Assembly (NCBI RefSeq): GCF_007785775.2
Contig: NZ_VNIK02000014.1
Span: 1 to 64,000, forward strand
DNA length: 64,000 nucleotides
Direction: 5' to 3'
From: Flagellimonas hadalis
GTDB taxonomy: Bacteria > Bacteroidota > Bacteroidia > Flavobacteriales > Flavobacteriaceae
Position numbers and translations under genes: made by a program
In this document: positions 16,321-24,769 of the stretch, piece by piece
Numbering within the stretch: the stretch's first letter is position 1
Layout of the letters: each line of letters begins with the position of its first letter
The notes under the pieces: generated by a model
The model's database searches: none
Seen by the model: only the letters and a program-made list of their open reading frames with translations
Told to the model about the DNA's origin: nothing

Positions 16321-17694
16321 ATGGTCCGTACTATTTTGGTCATTGGCGCTGGAAAGTCAACCTCATACCTTTTGGATTATATCTTGAAGAAATCCAAAGA
16401 AGAAAACCTTCATCTGAAAATTGGCGATCTTCATCCAGAACATATTCCCAAAGAATTCACCTCACATCCCAATTGCACTGCATTTACATTGGATATCTTC
16501 AATGATGGGGAACGCAAAAAGGCGGTCTCCGAAGCATCCATTGTGATTTCGATGCTGCCCGCCAGTCTGCACATCAAGGTCGCAGAGGATTGTATCCAGT
16601 ACAAAAAGCATTTGATCACGGCCTCCTATGTGAGCAAGGAACTGGAAGCCCTTGATGGCGAGGCCAAGAAAAATGGGCTGGTCTTTATGAACGAAATTGG
16701 TTTGGACCCGGGCATAGATCACATGAGTGCCATGGAGGTGATAGACCGTATTCGCGACAAAGGCGGTAAAATGCTTCTTTTCGAGTCCTTTACCGGGGGA
16801 CTGGTGGCGCCGGAGAGCGATTCCAACCTCTGGAACTATAAGTTTACGTGGAACCCCCGCAACGTGGTCCTGGCCGGGCAGGGCGGAGTGGCCAAGTTCA
16901 TTCAGGAGGGCACCTATAAATATATCCCCTACCAAAAACTTTTTAGAAGGACGGAATTCATGAACATTGAAGGTTATGGCACCTTTGAGGCCTACGCCAA
17001 TCGGGATTCCTTGAAATATCGGGAAGCCTACGGTCTGCAAGATGTGCTGACACTTTATCGAGGTACCATGCGGAGGGTCGGGTTTTCGAAGGCTTGGCAA
17101 ATGTTCGTGATCCTTGGCATGACGGATGACAGCTACACCATTGAAAATTCGGAGGGCATGTCCTATCGCGAATTTGTGAACCTGTTCCTGCCCTATTCGC
17201 CCACCGATTCCGTGGAGCTGAAACTGAGGCACTACCTCAAAATAGACCAGGACGATATCATGTGGGGAAAATTGCTGGAGCTGAACCTTTTTGATCGTCA
17301 TAAAAAAATTCCCCTGAAAAGTGCTTCCCCCGCGCAGGTGCTGCAATACATCCTCGAGGATAATTGGACCTTGAAGGAGCATGAAAAGGACATGATCGTG
17401 ATGTACCACAAATTTGGCTACGAACTGAATGGCGAAAAAAAACAGATTGATGCCAATATGGTCGTCATTGGGGAGAACCGCACCTACACGGCCATGTCCA
17501 AGACGGTGGGGCTACCTGTGGCCATGGCCACGCTCCAGATCCTGAATGGAAAGATTAACACACCGGGCGTACAGATTCCCATCAAAAAGGAAGTATATGC
17601 CCCGATACTTTCAGAGTTGAAGTCGCATGGGATACATTTTAAGGAATATGAAGTGCCCTATTTGGGCTATAATCCCGATTCGGTGGCAAGTTAA
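16321..17694 (+). CDS. Saccharopine dehydrogenase-like protein
   Basis: 457 residues. ILVIGAGKSTSYLLDYIL at the N-terminus is a Rossmann NAD(P)-binding motif. ITASYVSKEL and NEIGLDPGIDHMSAM near residues 100-140 are diagnostic of the saccharopine dehydrogenase (glutamate-forming) half of lysine alpha-ketoadipate metabolism. The C-terminal domain matches the family. The likely reaction is saccharopine + NAD(P) to glutamate + aminoadipate semialdehyde. An Lrp/AsnC regulator follows after 48 nt, which fits amino-acid-responsive control. A role in lysine breakdown is inference. Confidence 0.87.
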   Translation: MVRTILVIGAGKSTSYLLDYILKKSKEENLHLKIGDLHPEHIPKEFTSHPNCTAFTLDIFNDGERKKAVSEASIVISMLPASLHIKVAEDCIQYKKHLITASYVSKELEALDGEAKKNGLVFMNEIGLDPGIDHMSAMEVIDRIRDKGGKMLLFESFTGGLVAPESDSNLWNYKFTWNPRNVVLAGQGGVAKFIQEGTYKYIPYQKLFRRTEFMNIEGYGTFEAYANRDSLKYREAYGLQDVLTLYRGTMRRVGFSKAWQMFVILGMTDDSYTIENSEGMSYREFVNLFLPYSPTDSVELKLRHYLKIDQDDIMWGKLLELNLFDRHKKIPLKSASPAQVLQYILEDNWTLKEHEKDMIVMYHKFGYELNGEKKQIDANMVVIGENRTYTAMSKTVGLPVAMATLQILNGKINTPGVQIPIKKEVYAPILSELKSHGIHFKEYEVPYLGYNPDSVAS

Positions 17695-17742
17695 ATTTTG
17701 ATGGATTTTGAATATCTTTAGCTACAATTTCAAACTGTTGAT

Positions 17743-18213
17743 GTGAAAAACAATAACAATTCGGTGAAAATTGATGGTATAGACAAGAAAATCTTAAGAT
17801 TTTTGATGGAGGATGCCCGCAGACCCATCCTTGAAATAGCCCGCAGCATAGGCATTTCTGGGGCGGCCATACACCAAAGATTGCGCAAATTGGAAAGCGC
17901 AGGACTCCTCACAGGCTCCAAATTCATCATAAATCCACGGGTTTTAGGCTACACCACCATGGCCTACATCGGCATCTTTCTGGACAAGGCCATGTCCAAC
18001 CCCATGGCCGTGAAAGAACTGGAAAAGATTCCTGAAGTCCTGGAATGCCATTATACCACGGGTAACTGGTCCATCCTCATCAAAGTGCTTTGCCGGGACA
18101 ACGAACACCTTATGCAGGTACTCAACAAAAAAATCCAACAAATTGAAGGAGTGTCCCGTACCGAAACCTTCATTTCCCTGAACCAACAAATTGATCGACA
18201 AATACAGATCTGA
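17743..18213 (+). CDS. Lrp/AsnC family transcriptional regulator
   Basis: 156 residues. The N-terminal winged helix (IDGIDKKILRFLMEDARRPILEIAR, recognition helix near GAAIHQRLRKLE) is followed by the RAM ligand-binding domain. These proteins form octamers that bind amino acids and control transport and catabolic genes. The start is GTG at 17743, because an overlapping ATG at 17741 reads straight into TGA. A TATCTTTA element at 17713 is a weak -7 box. The neighbouring saccharopine dehydrogenase gene is a reasonable target. Confidence 0.9.
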   Translation: MKNNNNSVKIDGIDKKILRFLMEDARRPILEIARSIGISGAAIHQRLRKLESAGLLTGSKFIINPRVLGYTTMAYIGIFLDKAMSNPMAVKELEKIPEVLECHYTTGNWSILIKVLCRDNEHLMQVLNKKIQQIEGVSRTETFISLNQQIDRQIQI

Positions 18214-18239
18214 TATTTGTATTCAATCTAAATAAATAT

Positions 18240-18247
18240 TACATTTG
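18240..18247 (+). promoter_or_regulatory. -7 box TACATTTG, 4 nt before ATG
   Basis: Exact TAnnTTTG. The ATG at 18252 follows after GACC, so the transcript should be leaderless. Confidence 0.6.
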
Positions 18248-18251
18248 GACC

Positions 18252-18572
18252 ATGAATGTAATAGTTCAATCCACATATTACACCCTATACCAAGACACCC
18301 AGCAACGGTGCTTCTTTGTCGATTTTGGCCAGAAAATGGTCCGTATGTCCCTTTGCCAGTTGTTATCGCTCCGGCAGAAGGTCATGTCCATTTCCATTGA
18401 GAGCCATTTCGATAGCGACCTGAACAAGCACGGGTTTGAAGTACTGATGCTCTGCAACAAGGAACATCTTTTTATCCTGAACACTTTTGAGATCTTGGAC
18501 CTTAAAAAAATGGTAGAGCAGGGTTTTGTGGCCATGGGCCTATCCGCGGAAGGCGAGCTTGTCAGCGCCTGA
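18252..18572 (+). CDS. Conserved hypothetical protein (possibly DUF6686-like)
   Basis: 106 residues, soluble, without signal peptide. The centre has a pattern of alternating hydrophobic residues and the tail is helical (ILDLKKMVEQGFVAM). Three cysteines (CFF, SLCQ, MLCN) are too widely spaced for an obvious metal site. It resembles short Flavobacteriaceae proteins that I recall as DUF6686; I could not check this. It precedes ferritin by 119 bp and has its own promoter, so no operon is implied. Confidence 0.65.
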   Translation: MNVIVQSTYYTLYQDTQQRCFFVDFGQKMVRMSLCQLLSLRQKVMSISIESHFDSDLNKHGFEVLMLCNKEHLFILNTFEILDLKKMVEQGFVAMGLSAEGELVSA

Positions 18573-18691
18573 TCCGACCTTTTTTCCTTATTTTTATTCA
18601 GTCTTAAATTGGCTTAAAATTAAATACTTAGCCTTCGTATGCCGTGAAAATTCAGTATTTTTACACTATACACAACTTCAAAAAATCAATT

Positions 18692-19210
18692 ATGAAAGAT
18701 ATAGCTAGACAAAGCATGAGCATCAAAGTGGAATCCATGGATATGCTCAATGCCCAGATAAAAATGGAAGCCCATGCCTCCGCCACCTATTTGGCGATGG
18801 CATCTTGGTGCGAACAAAACGGATTTTTTACCAGTGCCAAGTTTTTCTTCAAACAAACAGAGGAAGAACGTGCGCACATGATGAAGATATTCAACTTTTT
18901 GGTGGACACTGGAGGCAGCCCTGTTTCCCCAGAAGTGACGGACATCAACCACGATTATTCCTCCATTGTGGATGTGTTCGAAAGCACGCTGGAACATGAG
19001 GTGGCCGTGACCAAGTCCATCCACAACATCGTGAAAAAAGCGAGGGAGATAGGTGACATTGCCACGGAGCGGTTCTTGGATTGGTTCGTTATGGAGCAGG
19101 TCGAAGAAGAAAACACTATCAGGGACATTTTGGATATGATCGAAATCACAGGCACGGAAGGTGTAGGTCTTCAAATGATCGACAACCAAGTTGCCAAATG
19201 GATCGATTAA
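18692..19210 (+). CDS. ftnA: Non-haem ferritin
   Basis: 172 residues, the normal size for bacterial ferritin. It stores iron as a ferric core in a 24-mer shell in the cytoplasm. Ferroxidase-centre residues are visible on helices A (KMEAHASATYLAMASW) and B (TEEERAHMMKIFNF), and WFVMEQVEEEN on helix D. The ATG at 18692 matches the family N-terminus; an in-frame extension to 18644 would add unrelated residues. A strong terminator follows 22 nt after the stop. Confidence 0.95.
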   Translation: MKDIARQSMSIKVESMDMLNAQIKMEAHASATYLAMASWCEQNGFFTSAKFFFKQTEEERAHMMKIFNFLVDTGGSPVSPEVTDINHDYSSIVDVFESTLEHEVAVTKSIHNIVKKAREIGDIATERFLDWFVMEQVEEENTIRDILDMIEITGTEGVGLQMIDNQVAKWID

Positions 19211-19231
19211 TTTTTCATCCAACTATAAAAT

Positions 19232-19260
19232 AAAAAAGGGGCCTAAAGGCCCCTTTTTTT
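19232..19260. terminator. Bidirectional terminator, ferritin / YugP-type peptidase
   Basis: A 12-bp stem AAAAAAGGGGCC / GGCCCCTTTTTT with loop TAAA has A and T runs on either side, between two convergent genes. Confidence 0.92.
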
Positions 19261-19275
19261 GTTGTTATACTTTTT

Positions 19276-19977
19276 TTAATCCCTGCCACCAAAGACCTGA
19301 AGGGCCCAATACAGCAAGGAAGCCAATGCACCGATTGCGGCTACCAAATATGTCCGTGCCGCCCATTTCAAGGCATCTTCGGCTCCAGCATATTCCTGCT
19401 GGCTCACCATGTTCTTCTGCTTCAGCCACACCAATGCCCTTTTACTGGCATCGTACTCCACGGGAAGGGTAATGAAACTGAACAATGTGGCGAATCCCAT
19501 CATGATCAATCCGGCCACGGCAATGTAAAATCCAATACCGCCTGCCACTCCGGTCGCGGCCATCAGGGCAATACCCCCGAACACCACCCAAGTGGACATC
19601 CCGGAGGTCACACTCACCACGGGCACCAATTTGGAACGCATGGTCAGCCACTCATACGCTTGGGCATGCTGTACGGCGTGTCCGCATTCGTGGGCGGCCA
19701 CCGCTGCTGCTGCTGCATTTCGTTGATTATAGACCCCTTCGCTCAGGTTGACCGTTTTGTTCTTTGGGTTGTAATGGTCCGTCAACATTCCTGGAGTGGA
19801 AATGACCTTGACATCACTGATTCCATGGTCGTCCAACATTTTTTGGGCAATTTCAGCACCGCTCATCCCATTGCGCAGGTGCACTTGGGAATATTTCTTG
19901 AACTTGCTCTTCAATTGATTGCTGACCAACCAGCTGACCAGTGCGATGGCACCTATCAATATATAATATGTCATCAT
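19276..19977 (-). CDS. YugP-type zinc-dependent membrane metallopeptidase
   Basis: 233 residues. There is an N-terminal membrane helix, a soluble part with HECGH (AAHECGHAVQ near residue 96, the HExxH zinc motif), and three or four further membrane segments. It matches the YugP/zinc metallopeptidase family found in Bacteroidota and Firmicutes, whose substrates are unknown. The start could be either Met of the MMT pair. The upstream TATATTTA near 19997 is a weak -7 box. Confidence 0.87.
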   Translation of the reverse strand: MMTYYILIGAIALVSWLVSNQLKSKFKKYSQVHLRNGMSGAEIAQKMLDDHGISDVKVISTPGMLTDHYNPKNKTVNLSEGVYNQRNAAAAAVAAHECGHAVQHAQAYEWLTMRSKLVPVVSVTSGMSTWVVFGGIALMAATGVAGGIGFYIAVAGLIMMGFATLFSFITLPVEYDASKRALVWLKQKNMVSQQEYAGAEDALKWAARTYLVAAIGALASLLYWALQVFGGRD

Positions 19978-20016
19978 AACTTTTCTATTTTGGTATCATA
20001 AATATAGTACAATAAA

Positions 20017-20046
20017 GCAAAAACCCCGCCAATATTTGACGGGGTC
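20017..20046 (-). terminator. Terminator of the alanine dehydrogenase gene
   Basis: On the minus strand a 6-bp ACCCCG / CGGGGT stem (extendable by C-G after a mismatch) is followed by a T-rich run. It lies 24 nt after the stop of ald. Confidence 0.7.
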
Positions 20047-20070
20047 GTTTATCTGACAAAATGTACGTTT

Positions 20071-21171
20071 TCAGGCCAAGACCGGCTCAAATTGGAACGC
20101 CTTGGCTATCTCTTTGTAAACGATGTCGCCCTCCACAATGTTCAATCCCTTGCCCAGGGACTTGTCCAGTTTGCAGGCAGTTCGCCATCCTGTATTGGCC
20201 AGTTTTAGCACATAGGGCAGTGTTACATTCGTCAAGGCAACTGTAGAAGTATAAGGCACTGCCCCTGGCATATTGGCTACACAGTAATGGACCACATCGT
20301 CAACGATATAGGTAGGGCTCTCGTGGGTAGTGGGTCTGGTGGTCTCCACGCAACCCCCTTGGTCCACGGCAACATCAACGATCACCGTGCCCGGACGCAT
20401 GTCCTTGAGCATATCCCTGGTGATCAGGTTGGGTGCTTTGGCCCCTTTCAGGAGGACCCCGCCTATGATCAGATCGTGGGTTTTTATATGTTTTCTGATA
20501 TTGAATTCATTCGAAAATTCGGTCACCACATGCGGTGGCATAATGTCGTTCACATGGCGGAGGCGTTTCATATTGACATCCAATATGGTCACATGGGCGC
20601 CAAGTCCCGCTGCCATTTTAGCAGCCTGAATGCCCACTACGCCTGCCCCAAGCACCAAAACACGCCCTGGTGCCACACCGGGCACACCGCCCAAGAGCAC
20701 GCCGCGCCCCTTTACAGGTTTTTCCAGGTATTTGGCCCCTTGCTGAATGGCCATCCTTCCGGCAACTTCGGACATGGGGGTGAGCAGGGGAAGGGTCCCG
20801 TCCTCATCCTCCACCGTTTCGTAGGCAATACAAATGGATTTGCTCTCGATCATGGCCTTGGTCAATGCCTCGCTGGATGCAAAATGAAAGTAGGTGAACA
20901 CGATCTGGCCCTTTTGGATGAGTCCATATTCCTCGGCAATGGGCTCCTTGACCTTTACGATCATGTCGCTCATGGCATACACCTGACCGATGGTATCCAA
21001 AATAGTGGCCCCGGCCCGCTGGTAATCGTGATTGAAAAAACCACTCCCTTCGCCCGCTCCGGACTGCACATATACGGTGTGGTTGTTCTTTACCAATTCA
21101 AAAACCCCGGCTGGTGTCATCCCAACCCGGCTTTCGTTGTTCTTGATTTCCTTTGGTACCCCTACTATCAT
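20071..21171 (-). CDS. ald: Alanine dehydrogenase
   Basis: 366 residues, family-normal. It interconverts L-alanine and pyruvate plus ammonium with NAD. MIVGVPKEIKNNESRVG with substrate-binding Arg and downstream Lys is diagnostic. VQSGAGEGSGF, an ITYFHFAS-like segment (here VFTYFHFASS), and the Rossmann motif LGAGVVGIQAAKMAAGLGA near residue 175 are all present. The ATG at 21171 is the family start; an extension to 21258 is not. The 287-bp gap to leuS holds the leuS terminator and two CCTAT/ATAGG dyads that may be operators. Confidence 0.95.
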   Translation of the reverse strand: MIVGVPKEIKNNESRVGMTPAGVFELVKNNHTVYVQSGAGEGSGFFNHDYQRAGATILDTIGQVYAMSDMIVKVKEPIAEEYGLIQKGQIVFTYFHFASSEALTKAMIESKSICIAYETVEDEDGTLPLLTPMSEVAGRMAIQQGAKYLEKPVKGRGVLLGGVPGVAPGRVLVLGAGVVGIQAAKMAAGLGAHVTILDVNMKRLRHVNDIMPPHVVTEFSNEFNIRKHIKTHDLIIGGVLLKGAKAPNLITRDMLKDMRPGTVIVDVAVDQGGCVETTRPTTHESPTYIVDDVVHYCVANMPGAVPYTSTVALTNVTLPYVLKLANTGWRTACKLDKSLGKGLNIVEGDIVYKEIAKAFQFEPVLA

Positions 21172-21287
21172 TTTGATATGTTTTGTAGTTAATGCCCCAA
21201 AGGTGATACAAAAAACAGAATCCAAGAAACAAAATCGACAAAAAGTAGGGGTCAACATTTAAAAATGATGTTTTTTTAACTTTATAC

Positions 21288-21357
21288 CCTATTTATAATA
21301 GGGATAATTATAATTTTTAATGTTTTTATATTACATCACCCTATGTTTTTTATAGGT
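21288..21357 (-). promoter_or_regulatory. Two CCTAT...ATAGG dyads upstream of ald
   Basis: Inverted repeats CCCTATT/AATAGGG (21288-21304) and CCTAT/ATAGG (21341-21357) lie in very AT-rich DNA between ald and the leuS terminator. Their spacers differ (3 and 7 nt), so common recognition by one regulator is uncertain. Confidence 0.3.
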
Positions 21358-21373
21358 CAAACGAACATAAAAC

Positions 21374-21403
21374 AAAAATGCACGCCAAAAGGCGTGCATT
21401 TTT
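21374..21403 (-). terminator. Terminator of leuS
   Basis: A perfect 13-bp stem (AAAAATGCACGCC and its complement) with a 4-nt loop sits 55 nt beyond the leuS stop, with T runs on both strands. Confidence 0.88.
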
Positions 21404-21458
21404 AATTTCTGATAAATATTTTTCAATGAAAATCGGCCTCAGCCCATAAATTCAAAAA

Positions 21459-24400
21459 TTATCCCACAATATTCACGATCTTTCCAGGAACCACGATCAC
21501 CTTTTTGGGAGCTCGACCCTGCAACTGTTCCTGGGTCTTTTCATGGGCCAACACGGCAGCTTCAATGGCCTTGCTGTCCATGTCCGTCGGGAATTCCAGT
21601 TTGAACCGCATTTTACCATTAAAGGAAATGGGATATTCCTTACTGCTCTCCACCAAGTACTTTCCTTCGAACTTGGGGAAAGGCACCTCGGCAATGGAGC
21701 CCGAGTGGCCCAATCGCTCCCAAAGCTCTTCGGCAATGTGCGGCGCATAGGGCGACACCAAGACGGCCAAGGGTTCCAAAATGGATTTGCTGGTACATTT
21801 CTGTGCCGTGAGCTCGTTCACACAGATCATAAAAGTGGACACCGAAGTGTTGAAGGAGAAGTTCTCGATATCCTCCTCCACCTTTTTGATGGTCTTGTGC
21901 AGGGTTTTTAGGTTTTCGGCGGTGGGTTCCGCTTCGACTCCGCTCAGCGACCCGTCCACATAAGGGGCATAGAGCTTCCATAGTTTTTTGAGGAAGGAGA
22001 ACACACCGGTGATGCCCGCGGTATTCCAAGGCTTGGATTGCTCCAACGGCCCGAGGAACATTTCGTACAGACGAAGGGAATCTGCCCCGTACTCCTCACA
22101 AATGGCATCTGGGTTGACGACATTGTATTTGGATTTGGACATTTTTTCGATTTCTCTTGAAACCTTAAATGTTCCATCATCTTCACCGATGAATTCAGCA
22201 TCCTTATATTCTGTCTGCCAATTTTTAAATGCATCAACATCTAGTTCATTCTTCAAATTCACAAAATCAACAAGAGCATGAGTCTTATAAAAACTGTACT
22301 TATTCCCAATTCGAACAAATACCGGCCTAACCTTATTTTTTAAACCTAACTCTTCAATTTCTTTTCCTAAATCCTTCGTAAAGAAATTGGTAAGCTTCTC
22401 ACGGATTTCTAGACTAACCTCATTTTCGTCATTCGACTTCTTAAAATGATGAATCACACCTTCTGAAAGGAAGTGTTTTTTTATGAATTTGTACTTTTCT
22501 TGAAGCAATCTTAAAGATTGTTTTTCATCCTCCGACAAAAAAGACAAGGCACCAAAACCACTTGTAACTGGTATATTATTTTTAAAAATCACATCATCGC
22601 CTTCGAAAGTTATATTGAATCCTATCCTATTGACAAAAGCACTTTCTCCCGTAATCATCCCTTGGTTGATCAACTTTTGGGCATACTCCGCTTTGGGCAC
22701 ATAGCCCCTATCAAACATAAAGTGCTGCCAGAAACGGGAATACAACAAGTGACCCGTGGCGTGCTCACTGCCTCCTATATAGAGATCCACATCTTGCCAA
22801 TAGTCAATCGCTTCCTTGGAGAAAATGGCCTCGTTGTTTCGGGGATCCATATATCGATTAAAGTATTGGGAGCTTCCTGCCCAACCCGGCATGGTGTTCA
22901 ATTCCAAAGGATAGATACCGTCATGCTGAACTTGATTCAGCATCCCATCCCCCTTGTCCGACCCTTCGACTGCCTGCCCGTCCGGCAGGCGGGCGCTCAG
23001 GGTGACAAGGTCATTGGAAACTACTTTTTTGTTCTTCGCATCCCAAGCCCAATGGGTAGCGTTGCCCAAGGGCGGTTCGCCAGTTTCGGTGGGGAGGTAT
23101 TTTTCCACTTCGGGGAGTTCCAGTGGCAAATGTTCCACATCGATCATCTGTGGCATCCCGTCCACATAATACACAGGGAATGGCTCCCCCCAGTACCGCT
23201 GACGGCTGAACACCGCATCCCGAAGGCGATAGTTCACCTTGCCCTTGCCCTGACCTATTTTTTCCAGTTCGGCAATCGCTTTTTTGGTGGCTTCCTTATA
23301 GGAAAGTCCATTCAAAAAGTCTGAATTGGCGATAATGGTCGTGGCCTTGTCGGCAAAAGCCTCTTCGGAAATATCCACGCCCTCAAAAATATTGGGGATG
23401 TCTATGTTGTAATGTTTCGCAAAATCATAATCGCGCTGGTCCCCACAGGGAACGGCCATCACGGCCCCTGTTCCATAGCTGGCCAACACGTAGTCCCCGA
23501 TCCAGATCGGAATGGGTTCCTTGGTGAACGGATGCTCGGCATAGGCTCCCGTAAAAACCCCTGAAACGGTTTTCACATCGGCCATACGGTCCCGTTCGGA
23601 ACGCTTGGCGGTGGCTTCCACATAGGCTTCCACGGCAGCTTTTTGTTCGGGTGTGGTGATTTTGGCCACCAAATCATGTTCGGGTGCCAAAGTCATAAAA
23701 CTCACCCCAAAAATGGTGTCGGGGCGGGTGGTGAAGACTTCTATTTCCAGTGATGGGTTCTGGGTTTTGAGTTCCGAGTTATCAACTCTTAACTTTTCAC
23801 TCATCACTCTGAACTTTACCGACGCCCCTTCGGAGCGACCGATCCAGTTGGTCTGGGAATCCTTGAGCGGTTGTGGCCAGTCGATGTGGTCCAGACCGTC
23901 CAACAACCGTTGGGCATAGGCGGTGATGCGCATGCTCCATTGTGTCATTTTTTTACGGATCACGGGATATCCCCCGCGCTCTGAAACACCGTTCACAATC
24001 TCATCATTGGCCAACACAGTGCCCAAAGCAGGACACCAGTTCACTTCGGTATCCGCCAAATAGGTCAATCTGTATTTTAAAAGGAGCTCTTGTTTTGTCT
24101 TTGCTGAAAAATTGTTCCAATCTGTGGCACTGAAACTTGGCGTGTCATCATCACAAGCCGCTTCGACATTCGCATTGCCTTCTTTCTCAAAAGTGGAAAT
24201 CAAGGTTTCTATATCCTCCGCCTTGTCCGATTTTTTATTGTACCACGAGTTGAACAGTTGGATAAAGATCCATTGTGTCCATTTGTAATATTTTGGGTCA
24301 GAAGTGCGCACTTCGCGGTCCCAATCGAAGGAAAAACCCAATCGATCTAACTGCTCGCGATACCTATTGATGTTATTCTCCGTGGTGATGGCCGGATGCT

Positions 24401-24695
24401 GCCCGGTTTGGATTGCATATTGCTCCGCGGGCAAGCCGAAGGAATCGTACCCCATGGGATGCAATACATTGAACCCCTTATGTCTTTTGTAGCGCGAATA
24501 GATGTCCGTAGCGATGTAGCCCAACGGGTGCCCCACATGCAGTCCGGCTCCAGACGGATAGGGAAACATGGAAAGTGCATAAAATTTGGGTTTGTCAGAA
24601 TTGTTGGATGCCTTGAAGGTTTTGTTCTTGGCCCAATATTCCTGCCATTTGGCCTCAATTTTTCGGAAATCGTAATTCATGCTATTCGCTTTCAT
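21459..24695 (-). CDS. leuS: Leucyl-tRNA synthetase with three in-frame insertions
   Basis: 1078 residues; Bacteroidota LeuS is usually around 920-950. It charges tRNA-Leu and edits misacylated tRNA. PYPSGAGLHVGHP near residue 47 is the HIGH motif, TTRPDTIFG the editing-domain motif, and EKMSKSKYN near 850 the KMSKS loop; WDREVRTSDP and LELNTMPGWAGSSQYF are also conserved. Three extra stretches interrupt it: about residues 295-315, 563-593 and 690-805 (see repeat entries). All keep the frame, and the catalytic and editing motifs are intact, so it should be functional. The ATG at 24695 is 10 nt from a -7 box; an alternative Met lies five codons later. No second leuS is in the window. Confidence 0.95.
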   Translation of the reverse strand: MKANSMNYDFRKIEAKWQEYWAKNKTFKASNNSDKPKFYALSMFPYPSGAGLHVGHPLGYIATDIYSRYKRHKGFNVLHPMGYDSFGLPAEQYAIQTGQHPAITTENNINRYREQLDRLGFSFDWDREVRTSDPKYYKWTQWIFIQLFNSWYNKKSDKAEDIETLISTFEKEGNANVEAACDDDTPSFSATDWNNFSAKTKQELLLKYRLTYLADTEVNWCPALGTVLANDEIVNGVSERGGYPVIRKKMTQWSMRITAYAQRLLDGLDHIDWPQPLKDSQTNWIGRSEGASVKFRVMSEKLRVDNSELKTQNPSLEIEVFTTRPDTIFGVSFMTLAPEHDLVAKITTPEQKAAVEAYVEATAKRSERDRMADVKTVSGVFTGAYAEHPFTKEPIPIWIGDYVLASYGTGAVMAVPCGDQRDYDFAKHYNIDIPNIFEGVDISEEAFADKATTIIANSDFLNGLSYKEATKKAIAELEKIGQGKGKVNYRLRDAVFSRQRYWGEPFPVYYVDGMPQMIDVEHLPLELPEVEKYLPTETGEPPLGNATHWAWDAKNKKVVSNDLVTLSARLPDGQAVEGSDKGDGMLNQVQHDGIYPLELNTMPGWAGSSQYFNRYMDPRNNEAIFSKEAIDYWQDVDLYIGGSEHATGHLLYSRFWQHFMFDRGYVPKAEYAQKLINQGMITGESAFVNRIGFNITFEGDDVIFKNNIPVTSGFGALSFLSEDEKQSLRLLQEKYKFIKKHFLSEGVIHHFKKSNDENEVSLEIREKLTNFFTKDLGKEIEELGLKNKVRPVFVRIGNKYSFYKTHALVDFVNLKNELDVDAFKNWQTEYKDAEFIGEDDGTFKVSREIEKMSKSKYNVVNPDAICEEYGADSLRLYEMFLGPLEQSKPWNTAGITGVFSFLKKLWKLYAPYVDGSLSGVEAEPTAENLKTLHKTIKKVEEDIENFSFNTSVSTFMICVNELTAQKCTSKSILEPLAVLVSPYAPHIAEELWERLGHSGSIAEVPFPKFEGKYLVESSKEYPISFNGKMRFKLEFPTDMDSKAIEAAVLAHEKTQEQLQGRAPKKVIVVPGKIVNIVG
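22255..22640 (-). other. AT-rich insertion in the leuS coding region (insert 3)
   Basis: Between GESAFVNRIG and the ELDVDAFKNW segment, where family members have some 30-40 residues, this LeuS carries about 115 extra. The DNA is clearly richer in A/T than the rest of the gene. The extra part is charged and helical (many Lys, Glu, Phe) and leads back into the KMSKS domain in frame. It could be an acquired segment or a lineage-specific expansion of the domain before the KMSKS loop. Confidence 0.5.
22918..23006. repeat. REP-like palindromic repeat inserted in frame in leuS (insert 2)
   Basis: Contains hairpin ATGCTGAA-CTTGA-TTCAGCAT (22922-22942) and a second palindrome around CTGCCCGTCCGGCAG (22973-22987), nested inside TTCGACTGC...GCTCAGGGTGACA. 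The outer core equals that of the palindrome at 36706-36829 (TTCGACTGCGCTCA). It adds about 30 residues between VVSNDL and IYPLELNTMPG, which are adjacent in other LeuS proteins. Confidence 0.7.
23755..23812. repeat. Low-complexity GAGTT-type repeat inserted in frame in leuS (insert 1)
   Basis: A string of imperfect GAGTT/TTAACTC units on the plus strand (TTGAGTTCCGAGTT, CAACTCTTAAC, TCATCACTC) codes for about 20 residues on the minus strand. It falls between GRSEGASVKF and the EIEVFTTRPDTIFG editing motif. Similar strings are common between genes in this family, from memory. Confidence 0.55.
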
Positions 24696-24705
24696 TTTCG
24701 AGTTG

Positions 24706-24713
24706 CAAAAATA
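24706..24713 (-). promoter_or_regulatory. -7 box TATTTTTG of leuS
   Basis: Exact TAnnTTTG on the minus strand, 10 nt before the ATG at 24695, which allows only a very short leader. Confidence 0.55.
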
Positions 24714-24769
24714 GGTTTAATCCCCTAAATACAATTTACTTTTCTATTTTTACGTATTGATTCCACTAT

